This document shows positions 9,400 through 16,912 of a stretch of DNA of 61,706 nt, in pieces. Position 1 is the first letter of the stretch, and each line of letters opens with the position of its first letter. A program made the translations under genes and the position numbers. The DNA comes from Bacteroidales bacterium (GTDB taxonomy: Bacteria > Bacteroidota > Bacteroidia > Bacteroidales > Tenuifilaceae), in contig JACABB010000005.1 of assembly GCA_013376985.1 (NCBI GenBank), positions 1-61,706 of the forward strand, written 5' to 3'. Under the pieces are notes generated by a model, which saw only the letters and a program-made list of their open reading frames with translations, ran no database searches and was not told the DNA's origin.

Positions 9400-9422
9400 G
9401 TTTGATTTTGGGTTGCTGTAGG

Positions 9423-9456
9423 CCGCAAGGGGTGTAAAATCCTTTGCGGTTTTTTT
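9423..9456 (+). terminator. Intrinsic terminator after yceI
   Basis: CCGCAAGG (9423-9430) pairs with CCTTTGCGG (9441-9449) with a one-base bulge, followed directly by a run of seven T. Confidence 0.8.
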
Positions 9457-9534
9457 ATAATACACTGGAGTCATTGGCTATTTTAAAGGCACATTTTTTA
9501 TTATTTACACAATAAAGAGATGAATAATTCATTT

Positions 9535-9542
9535 TAACTTTG
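9535..9542 (+). promoter_or_regulatory. Candidate -7 box for exbB
   Basis: TAACTTTG matches the Bacteroidota -7 consensus TAnnTTTG, 70 bases before the ExbB start. I do not see a good TTG-type -33 element at the usual spacing, so this is only a candidate. Confidence 0.35.
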
Positions 9543-9611
9543 TAGCTAATGTTATAGTAAATATCTTTACAACTGATATCTTGAAAATAAATTATTAAAT
9601 AATAATCGATT

Positions 9612-10277
9612 ATGGTGTCTTCTATTCTGTTACAAAACATTCAACAACCGGTTGTTACCCAACATGCTGAGAATATGTTCCAAATTATAATGAAAGGTGG
9701 TTGGATTCTTATCCCAATATTTTTCCTTTCGTTGGTAAGTTTCTGGGTAATATTCGAGCGTTGGACAATACTCAAGCGTGCATCAAGAACCCAGAATTTA
9801 GTTAGTACAATCAACCCAATGCTAAAAGAGGGTAAACTGGATTTGGCCATCAATACCTGCGAGGCCACAAATCAGCCAGTTGGTAAGGTTTTAGCTGCGG
9901 GGCTTCACACAATGGGCTTTACAATCAGAGATATTCAGGATGCAATGGAGGCGGAAGCACACCAACAAATAGACTCGCTAAGTCGTGGAATTAACTACCT
10001 TGGAATAATTGCAACCATTGCACCTATGTTCGGGTTCTTAGGAACAATATTCGGCGTTATTAAAATATTCTACAATATTTCCCTAACCGATAACATTAGC
10101 ATTGGGATTATTTCTGGTGGTTTATACCAAAAGATGGTTTCATCCGCTTCGGGATTACTTGTTGGTATCATTGCTTTTGCAGGCTATCACCTCTTAAACT
10201 CTAAAATCGATAGAATTACATCGATGATGGAAAAGCAGTCCAATGAGCTAATGGCTCTCCTTCGTAGTCGTGGATAA
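9612..10277 (+). CDS. exbB: ExbB/TolQ/MotA-family proton channel
   Basis: A 221-residue inner-membrane protein with three hydrophobic segments (about 25-50, 120-145 and 160-185). It has the family signature from GINYLGIIATIAPMFGFLGT to VSSASGLLVGIIAFAGYHLL. With ExbD it forms the proton-driven motor that energises TonB-dependent outer-membrane transport, or the Tol system. The ExbD-like gene follows 25 bases later and a terminator follows that, so the two form a bicistronic unit. No TonB gene is adjacent, so assignment to Ton rather than Tol rests on the usual Bacteroidota pattern. Confidence 0.88.
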   Translation: MVSSILLQNIQQPVVTQHAENMFQIIMKGGWILIPIFFLSLVSFWVIFERWTILKRASRTQNLVSTINPMLKEGKLDLAINTCEATNQPVGKVLAAGLHTMGFTIRDIQDAMEAEAHQQIDSLSRGINYLGIIATIAPMFGFLGTIFGVIKIFYNISLTDNISIGIISGGLYQKMVSSASGLLVGIIAFAGYHLLNSKIDRITSMMEKQSNELMALLRSRG

Positions 10278-10302
10278 ATATTAGGAAATTAATTTATAAA
10301 AG

Positions 10303-10701
10303 ATGATACTAAAACGTAAACGTGAGATGCATGCTGAGGTATACACCTCTTCGCTCAACGATATAATGTTTTTCCTGTTGCTGTTCTTCCTAATAATATC
10401 AACCCTTGTAAACCCATCGGTTATTCAGCTTATGCTACCCAAAGCATCAGCCAACGTTCAAAAAGTATCCAAGCAAACCATTAACCTTTCGGTTACAAAA
10501 GAGCTAAACTATTTTCTGAACGATAAGCCAATTCCTTTTGATGCAATAATGCCAAGTATTCAAAAATTAGCTCCAAACCCTGAGAACACAACAGTAATCC
10601 TTCGGGCTGATAGAACCATCCAACTACAAGATTTGGTTTCAATTTTGGATATAGGCAACCAACTACATGTAAAAATGATTCTTGCTACGCAAAAGGATTA
10701 A
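10303..10701 (+). CDS. exbD: ExbD/TolR-family biopolymer transport protein
   Basis: A 132-residue protein with a short cytoplasmic N-terminus, one transmembrane helix (about residues 16-36, IMFFLLLFFLIISTL) and a periplasmic domain. The Asp in SLNDIMFFLL just before the helix is the conserved proton-carrying residue of the family. The periplasmic part (VTKELNYFLNDKPIP, VILRADRTIQLQDLV) fits ExbD/TolR. It is co-transcribed with the ExbB gene upstream. Confidence 0.87.
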   Translation: MILKRKREMHAEVYTSSLNDIMFFLLLFFLIISTLVNPSVIQLMLPKASANVQKVSKQTINLSVTKELNYFLNDKPIPFDAIMPSIQKLAPNPENTTVILRADRTIQLQDLVSILDIGNQLHVKMILATQKD

Positions 10702-10730
10702 AGAACGATATTTATTTCAAACATACTGAG

Positions 10731-10759
10731 CCATCCAGCAATTACTGGATGGTTTTTAT
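10731..10759 (+). terminator. Intrinsic terminator after exbBD
   Basis: Perfect 8-bp stem CCATCCAG (10731-10738) / CTGGATGG (10745-10752), followed by TTTTTATTTT. It separates the motor genes from the secreted-protein cluster downstream. Confidence 0.82.
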
Positions 10760-10783
10760 TTTAAGAAAAAATCTAAAAAAGGG

Positions 10784-10796
10784 AGTAGGGTGAATT
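10784..10796 (+). promoter_or_regulatory. Shared 13-mer upstream of the secreted-protein cluster
   Basis: AGTAGGGTGAATT lies 35 bases before the first gene of the T9SS-cargo cluster. The same 13 bases recur at 16846-16858, 54 bases before the fourth gene. The resemblance extends a little further (GAATTAGAATTG against GAATTGAACT). It may be a shared activator site or promoter part. Confidence 0.4.
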
Positions 10797-10831
10797 AGAA
10801 TTGAATTGTATAAAGCATATAAATAGAATAT

Positions 10832-13315
10832 ATGACTTACAATTCTAAAGCAATCATTTGGTTTTATTTACTTCTTCTGATATCATTAAATTCCTTTGCC
10901 GATGGTATTCAATTTGGGTCGCCAATTCAACTTGCAACAGATATGCTTTTTACCGAGGGCCCTGCATGGTATCCCGATGGTTATTTGGTTTTTAGTGATA
11001 TTGATGGAAATGTTATATATAAATGGAGTGAAGCTAATGGACTTGAAACTTTTGCTTCACCTTCGGGAAACTCAAGTGGAATTGTTTGTACAAAGAACAA
11101 TGATTTTGTATTATGCAGGCAGGGTACTCGCGATATTGCTCGAATGAGTTCATCAGGAGTGATTGCACCGTTATTATCTCAATACAAAGGAAAAAAGTTT
11201 AATAGCCCGAATGATCTTGAATTAAGCTATTTGGGTTCAGTATACTTCACCGATCCCGACTATGTTGTTAATGCTGCCGATCGTGAACTCAAATATGAAG
11301 GTTTATTCTGCATTCCCTATAATAAAACTGAAGCCGTTCTGCTCGATAGTACATTGGCTAGACCCAAGGGTCTCACTTTTGCCAGCGATTGGCGTACTCT
11401 ATACGTTTGTGAAAGTAGCACCAATACTATCTACTCATACAATTTACGAAATGAGTATCAAATCCAAGATATAACAAAAGATAAAAAGGTTTTCCTAAAA
11501 GTCACTGGCAATGAGGAGATTGATGGAATTACCTCAGATATCCTAGGAAACATCTATGTTGCTTTTGGTGATGGTGGAATAAAGATATTCGATAAGGATG
11601 CCAATGCCGTTGGGCAAATTACATTTCCTATAACAGAGAAGGTTCGTAACCTCTGCTTTGGTGGTAAGTACAGCAATATCCTTTTTGTAACCGCAGGCAA
11701 ATCCTTGTATAAAGTAGATATTAGACTTTATGGCGATTTTGTTGCATCGGGGCTACTAGGTGTGCCTACCAATAAATCGGTTGTGTTCAATGCGCTTTCC
11801 GATAAAACGCTGGAGGCATATATTGCCTATGGCACATCGGATGGCAATTTTACAAATCAAACATCAACCCAAGAATACCCTGCAAATATTCCTATGGAGA
11901 TAATAATTGATGGTTTGAGTTGGGATACACAGTACTACTATCAGTTATTTTATAGAGTTAAAGGGGAAACTACTTTCAAATCAGCAACAATGGGGCAATT
12001 TCACACGCAGAGAGCAACTGGCGAGCAATTTTCTTTTGCAGTGGAGGCCGATCCGCATTTAGATGAAGGCTCAAACTATACAACTTTTCGCAATACCCTC
12101 CAAAATGCGCTTAACCTGAAACCAGATTTTCTTATTGATCTTGGAGATAATTTCTTAACAGAGAAATTTCCAATTCCAGATAACTACTATATCGAGCAAC
12201 GTAACTTAATCTATAGAAATTTTTGGGATAAGGTTTGCTCATCGATGCCGCTATTTATTGTGCTTGGCAATCATGAAGGCGAGTTAGGATGGCTAAATTA
12301 TAATCAACCAGATGATGTCTTTAATCTAGCAACTTCAATACGCAAAATCTACTACCCAACTCCTGAACCTAGCGATTTCTATTCTGGTAATGAAACTATC
12401 TATCCCTTTGTAGGTAAGCGCGAAAACTACTATGCTTGGAATTGGGGTGATGCTCTTTTTGTGGTCATCGATCCTTATTGCAATACAATGGCAAAAACAT
12501 CCGATCCTTGGGGTTTCACTCTTGGCAAAACGCAGTACGATTGGTTTAGGAAAACACTTGAGGAGAGCAATGCTAAGTTTAAGTTCGTTTTTGCTCATCA
12601 ATTAGTTGGTGGCGATAATCTTGGCCGTGGGGGAGCCGAAATAGCGGATTACTTCGAAAATGGTGGAAAGAATGCTGATGGAACCTATGGCTTTGATGCA
12701 AAACGCCCAGGGTGGGGAAAACCATTGCACCAAATTATGGTTGAGAATGGGGTTCAAATCTACTTTCATGGGCACGATCACTTCTATGCAGAACAGCCCA
12801 AAGATGGCATTATATATCAGGAAGTTCCTCAACCTTCCTTTCCTGCATATACCGTTGCTAATAATGCCCAAACATGGGGCTATGTAAGTGGAACAATTAT
12901 TCCAAGTTCAGGGCATCTAAACGTTAAAATTCTTGGCGATAGCGCACAGGTAGACTATATCGGGGGATATCATGTTAACAACCCATCGCCGGGGTTAACC
13001 AACGGCGTAAGTCGTAGAACTTACTATGTAAAGGCTAAATCAATAAATACAGGGGTTGATTTGCCAGTAAAGAAAAGTAACAGCATTGAGGCTTATCAAT
13101 CAGGGGGCTATCTTTTCCTAAAATCATTCCAAAATATTCAAGTTCAAATTACTATATACTCAGCTACGGGACAATGCATGGGAATTTTGCATCAGGGAGT
13201 AATGCCCTCAGGCACATCGGTATATAAAATTCCCGATAATATTAGTAGCGGCTTATACTTAGTGAATATTAAATCAACCGATTTTATGAAAACCATAAAA
13301 ATAATTTTAGTATGA
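10832..13315 (+). CDS. SMP-30/gluconolactonase-like propeller fused to metallophosphoesterase, T9SS cargo
   Basis: An 827-residue secreted fusion. After a signal peptide (about 24 residues) comes an SMP-30/gluconolactonase-like beta-propeller (about 28-305) with the expected metal ligands in TEGPAW, NSPNDLELS and EEIDGITSD. A fibronectin-like linker (about 310-395) leads to a purple-acid-phosphatase-type calcineurin domain (about 400-690) with EADPHL (DxH), DLGDNF, GNHEGE, FAHQ and GHDH. The last ~70 residues are a T9SS type A sorting domain (VQITIYSATGQ to MKTIKIILV). The phosphoesterase half is clearly paralogous to the next gene, whose ATG overlaps this stop (ATGA). The substrate is unknown; the product is expected at the cell surface or outside the cell. 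Confidence 0.85.
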   Translation: MTYNSKAIIWFYLLLLISLNSFADGIQFGSPIQLATDMLFTEGPAWYPDGYLVFSDIDGNVIYKWSEANGLETFASPSGNSSGIVCTKNNDFVLCRQGTRDIARMSSSGVIAPLLSQYKGKKFNSPNDLELSYLGSVYFTDPDYVVNAADRELKYEGLFCIPYNKTEAVLLDSTLARPKGLTFASDWRTLYVCESSTNTIYSYNLRNEYQIQDITKDKKVFLKVTGNEEIDGITSDILGNIYVAFGDGGIKIFDKDANAVGQITFPITEKVRNLCFGGKYSNILFVTAGKSLYKVDIRLYGDFVASGLLGVPTNKSVVFNALSDKTLEAYIAYGTSDGNFTNQTSTQEYPANIPMEIIIDGLSWDTQYYYQLFYRVKGETTFKSATMGQFHTQRATGEQFSFAVEADPHLDEGSNYTTFRNTLQNALNLKPDFLIDLGDNFLTEKFPIPDNYYIEQRNLIYRNFWDKVCSSMPLFIVLGNHEGELGWLNYNQPDDVFNLATSIRKIYYPTPEPSDFYSGNETIYPFVGKRENYYAWNWGDALFVVIDPYCNTMAKTSDPWGFTLGKTQYDWFRKTLEESNAKFKFVFAHQLVGGDNLGRGGAEIADYFENGGKNADGTYGFDAKRPGWGKPLHQIMVENGVQIYFHGHDHFYAEQPKDGIIYQEVPQPSFPAYTVANNAQTWGYVSGTIIPSSGHLNVKILGDSAQVDYIGGYHVNNPSPGLTNGVSRRTYYVKAKSINTGVDLPVKKSNSIEAYQSGGYLFLKSFQNIQVQITIYSATGQCMGILHQGVMPSGTSVYKIPDNISSGLYLVNIKSTDFMKTIKIILV

Positions 13316-14964
13316 AGACAGCACTAGTGTCTTTTGGAATTTTGCTGCTATCTAGTATGGGATTCTCTCAGCAGATGACTGAAATTCTTGGGCGACCCAC
13401 CAATAACTCAATTACTGTTAGTGTTTTATTCGATAGCTCCGTGGATGTTTATTTTGAATATGGTACAGCCCAAGGAAGTTATTCCTTATCAACAATCATT
13501 TCAACATGCTCTGCTGGCGAACCCACAGAAATAAACCTAACAGGTTTGCAATCGGGAACACGTTATTACTATAGAACAAGGTATAGGAAAACAGGTACAA
13601 GCACCTATTTGGCAAGTGATGAACACACATTTGTTACCCAGAGGAAAAAAGGTAGTACGTTCAGGTTTATCATTGAAGCCGATCCTCATCCTTATGATAA
13701 AAAGGGTTGTTGGAACTTGTGGAATATTGCTCTAGCAAATCAGCTTAAAGATACAGCCGACTTTATGCTCGATTTAGGCGATACTTTTGGCGATGATCAT
13801 AATCCATTTACAATAACAAATCAGGAGGAGAAGCAATTACACTTCAATTGTCGAAGTTTTTTTGGTAAAGCATGTCATTCACTACCATTATATCTATGTA
13901 TAGGAAACCATGAGGGCGAAAGCGGTTATTACTTACTGCAAACACCTCCAAACAATCTTGCAACTTACGCAACACTATGGCGAAAATATTATTATCCAAA
14001 TCCTTTCCCCGATGGATTCTATTCAGGTAATATCGCTGAAGAAGCAAGCGGGATTGGAAAGCCCGAGAACTATTATGCTTGGGAGTGGGGCGATGCACTT
14101 TTCATAGTATTAGATGCATATAGATACTATACTGCAAACGCCAAACCTCGTAATTGGGATTGGACGATTGGAAAAACACAGTACGATTGGTTTAAGCAAA
14201 CGCTTGAGAATAGCACTGCAAAGCACAAATTTGTATTTGCACATCATGTTTTAGGCGAAACAAGAGGTGGAGTTGGTGTTGCTTCGCTTTGCGAATGGGG
14301 CGATGTTGCAAATTTCGAAGCCAATCGCCCTGGTTGGGGAGGAGTGCCTTTGCATCAGCTAATGGTAAATAGTAAGGTTGATATTTTCTTTCAGGGTCAC
14401 GACCATATTTATGCTCGAGAAGAGAAGGATGGTCTTATATATCAAACAGTGCCAATGCCAAGCGACTCAACATATATAATTGGCATGAGAGACAATGGCG
14501 ATGCTTTCACTGGAGTAAAACTTGCAGGAGCGGGTCATTTAAGGGTAACCGTTTCATCGGATAATGTTACCGTTGATTACATAAGTGCTGTTTTACCTGC
14601 CGATGAAACAGCTACATCAAAAAATGGAGAAATTGTTTATTCCTATAATAGTATCGGAATCACTTCTGTAAATAATAGCACAGATTTTTATTCAGAAAAC
14701 AAACCGAATTGGACTCTCTTTCCCAATCCAGCAGCCGATTATGTTAATATATCCTTAAATCAACCTACTGATAAAGATTTACTTGTTCAGATAATCAATA
14801 TCGATGGAAAAGTTGTTAGACAAGTCGCTATTTCTGGTAGAACAATCAACCTAAAACTAAATGATAATGCAGGTCATAGACTAAGTACTGGTGTTTATTT
14901 AGTAAAACTTTTTGCAGGTGGTAATTACGTTTCATGTAAAAAAATGGTTGTGAAATCATTCTAG
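13312..14964 (+). CDS. Purple-acid-phosphatase-like metallophosphoesterase, T9SS cargo
   Basis: A 550-residue secreted protein: signal peptide (MKTALVSFGILLLSSMGFSQ), an N-terminal Fn3-like domain (about 22-110), then a calcineurin-like metallophosphoesterase domain. The motifs are EADPHP, DLGDTFGDDHNP, GNHEGE, FAHH and GHDHIYA, so the dinuclear metal site looks complete. The C-terminus (LFPNPAADYVNISL to CKKMVVKSF) is a T9SS type A sorting domain. It shares long blocks with the preceding gene (YYAWxWGDALF, GKTQYDWF, RPGWG) and starts inside that gene's stop codon. This indicates a tandem duplication and translational coupling. Confidence 0.88.
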   Translation: MKTALVSFGILLLSSMGFSQQMTEILGRPTNNSITVSVLFDSSVDVYFEYGTAQGSYSLSTIISTCSAGEPTEINLTGLQSGTRYYYRTRYRKTGTSTYLASDEHTFVTQRKKGSTFRFIIEADPHPYDKKGCWNLWNIALANQLKDTADFMLDLGDTFGDDHNPFTITNQEEKQLHFNCRSFFGKACHSLPLYLCIGNHEGESGYYLLQTPPNNLATYATLWRKYYYPNPFPDGFYSGNIAEEASGIGKPENYYAWEWGDALFIVLDAYRYYTANAKPRNWDWTIGKTQYDWFKQTLENSTAKHKFVFAHHVLGETRGGVGVASLCEWGDVANFEANRPGWGGVPLHQLMVNSKVDIFFQGHDHIYAREEKDGLIYQTVPMPSDSTYIIGMRDNGDAFTGVKLAGAGHLRVTVSSDNVTVDYISAVLPADETATSKNGEIVYSYNSIGITSVNNSTDFYSENKPNWTLFPNPAADYVNISLNQPTDKDLLVQIINIDGKVVRQVAISGRTINLKLNDNAGHRLSTGVYLVKLFAGGNYVSCKKMVVKSF

Positions 14965-15015
14965 TAACCCGATTCTAAAAACTAAAACATAAACTAAATT
15001 ATAAACCCATTGATT

Positions 15016-16809
15016 ATGAAAAAAATACTTTTACTAATTGGCTTTGTTTTCTGGACAGTCTCAATTTTTGCTCAGGAATGTTTTATGACTCTAACTGAGA
15101 CAAGGTATTGGGATGAATCAAAAGCCTATAATGGTTATACTCTTTTTGGAACAAGAGGTGTAACCTATTTAATTGATATGGCAGGGCATGTTGTGCATAC
15201 GTGGCCCATTGGCACAAATCCTCGATTAACAGAGGCAGGTACGTTGCTTGATGCAGTTGGAGGCAATCCAAGCAATTCAAACGTTTGGAAAGAGCTCGAC
15301 TGGAATGGAAATGTTGTGTGGCAATATACCGAAACACGATCGGGGTACTATCCACACCACGATTTTGAAAAAATTTACAATAAAAAGTTGAGTGACTCAA
15401 CCTTTATTTACATTGCGAACAAAGATTTAACCTCAGCCCAGTGTATTGCCGCTGGATGCAATCCATCAAATAATTACACTGGAGCACAAATGGATGTTAT
15501 TGTTGAGGTTAACAAGAGCGGTACTGTTATTTGGGAATGGTCATTTTTCGATCACGTTGTTCAGGATATCGATGCAACGAAATCAACCTATGGTGCAATT
15601 AAGGATAATCCAGGCAAAATCAATTTGAACCTACGCGGAAACCCTGTTAAAAGCGATTGGCTGCATTGCAACTCCCTAGATTACAATCAAGATCTCGATT
15701 TAATTGTTATTAACTCAGTACATGGTGAGTTTTACGTTATTGATCATGGTAATACATTCGTAGCAAACGACCCAACAAGTAGTAAAGCACTTGCTGCAAG
15801 TAGTGCAGGTGATTTTCTTTACAGATTTGGCGATCCTGCAAAATACAATCAAGGCGATCCCCCTTCAGTTCTCGATAATTGGGAGAAGGCAACCGCTGGG
15901 CATAAACAAATTGGCGGAGCGCATAATATTCAATGGATAAAACCAGGGCTACCCGGAGCAGGACATTTTCTGATTTTCAACAATGCTGAAAACCTTTTTG
16001 AGTTAACACCCCAATCTTACATTTTTGAGATAAACCCATACCTAAACTCAGCAGGTATTACAACTAGTCAATTCGTGAATCCTCCAACAGCTGGGTATAT
16101 CATTAAAAACTCGCCCAATTCAAATCTTATGAAGGAGAAAAAGAACGTATCAAAGCAGATAGTATGGTCGTACTCCAGTAAAAATAACACCTCCTTCTAT
16201 AGCACAATTGGCTCAAGCGCACAACGATTACCTAACGGAAATACACTCGTTTGTTCTATGAATGACGGTCACTTTTTTGAAGTTTCACCTAGCGATACTT
16301 CTATTGTTTGGGAATACATTAATCCAATGACTAGAGATGGTATAAAAAGAATCAAAGTAGATAACTACCCAACTTACAATGGTGTTTTTAGAGCATATAG
16401 ATATTCGAAAGATCATCCTGCACTCGTTGGGCATGATTTAACACCAGGAGATGCCATAACTGGTTTTGATCCTGATTACTACACGCCTGAAACTATTACA
16501 TCTACAAAGAATAACGAGGAGTATCTTCAACCAAGTAGTGTATTAAATCAGAATTATCCCAATCCTTTTACGTATAGCACAACAATTGATTTTGAAATAG
16601 ATAAAAGAAGATCGGTTAATGTTGTGATTTTTGATTTGTCGGGTCGTCAGATTAAAACACTTGTTGATAAGAACTTACTTGCTGGAAATTACAGCTTAAG
16701 TTGGGATGGCACAAATGACAACGGATCGCATGTTGTAAGCGGAATATACTTTTATATTCTAAGAGCCGATAATCAAAAAATTAGTAAGAAGATGATTTAT
16801 AATAGGTAA
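15016..16809 (+). CDS. Arylsulfotransferase-family protein, T9SS cargo
   Basis: A 597-residue secreted protein of the aryl-sulfate sulfotransferase (ASST) family, a six-bladed propeller that moves sulfate between phenolic compounds without PAPS. Family landmarks are an N-terminal NGYTLFGTRGVTYLID blade, PHHDF, WLHCNSLDYN, GAHNIQWIKPG, and RLPNGNTLVC with IVWEY. The conserved histidines of the second and third landmarks are present. A T9SS sorting domain (QNYPNPFTYSTTIDF to SKKMIYNR) ends the protein. I start at the ATG at 15016 rather than the TTG two codons upstream; a signal peptide (to about residue 20, IFAQ) follows. It is paralogous to the gene at 19209. Activity on sulfate esters is inferred from the family only. 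Confidence 0.83.
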   Translation: MKKILLLIGFVFWTVSIFAQECFMTLTETRYWDESKAYNGYTLFGTRGVTYLIDMAGHVVHTWPIGTNPRLTEAGTLLDAVGGNPSNSNVWKELDWNGNVVWQYTETRSGYYPHHDFEKIYNKKLSDSTFIYIANKDLTSAQCIAAGCNPSNNYTGAQMDVIVEVNKSGTVIWEWSFFDHVVQDIDATKSTYGAIKDNPGKINLNLRGNPVKSDWLHCNSLDYNQDLDLIVINSVHGEFYVIDHGNTFVANDPTSSKALAASSAGDFLYRFGDPAKYNQGDPPSVLDNWEKATAGHKQIGGAHNIQWIKPGLPGAGHFLIFNNAENLFELTPQSYIFEINPYLNSAGITTSQFVNPPTAGYIIKNSPNSNLMKEKKNVSKQIVWSYSSKNNTSFYSTIGSSAQRLPNGNTLVCSMNDGHFFEVSPSDTSIVWEYINPMTRDGIKRIKVDNYPTYNGVFRAYRYSKDHPALVGHDLTPGDAITGFDPDYYTPETITSTKNNEEYLQPSSVLNQNYPNPFTYSTTIDFEIDKRRSVNVVIFDLSGRQIKTLVDKNLLAGNYSLSWDGTNDNGSHVVSGIYFYILRADNQKISKKMIYNR

Positions 16810-16845
16810 GTATAACCCTCTTGATCCAATTTAATCCGAAATGGT

Positions 16846-16858
16846 AGTAGGGTGAATT
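16846..16858 (+). promoter_or_regulatory. Shared 13-mer, second copy
   Basis: AGTAGGGTGAATT is identical to 10784-10796. It sits in the 103-base gap before the FGE-like gene and suggests a second internal promoter for the last two genes of the cluster. Confidence 0.4.
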
Positions 16859-16902
16859 GAACTCATGTTGTATTATTTATAAAATACCCAATAAACTTTA
16901 AC

Positions 16903-16908
16903 AGGAGG
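16903..16908 (+). promoter_or_regulatory. Strong Shine-Dalgarno AGGAGG
   Basis: AGGAGG lies 4 bases before the ATG at 16913. Canonical SD sites are rare in front of genes in this window, so this one stands out and fixes the start. Confidence 0.75.
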
Positions 16909-16912
16909 TTGT

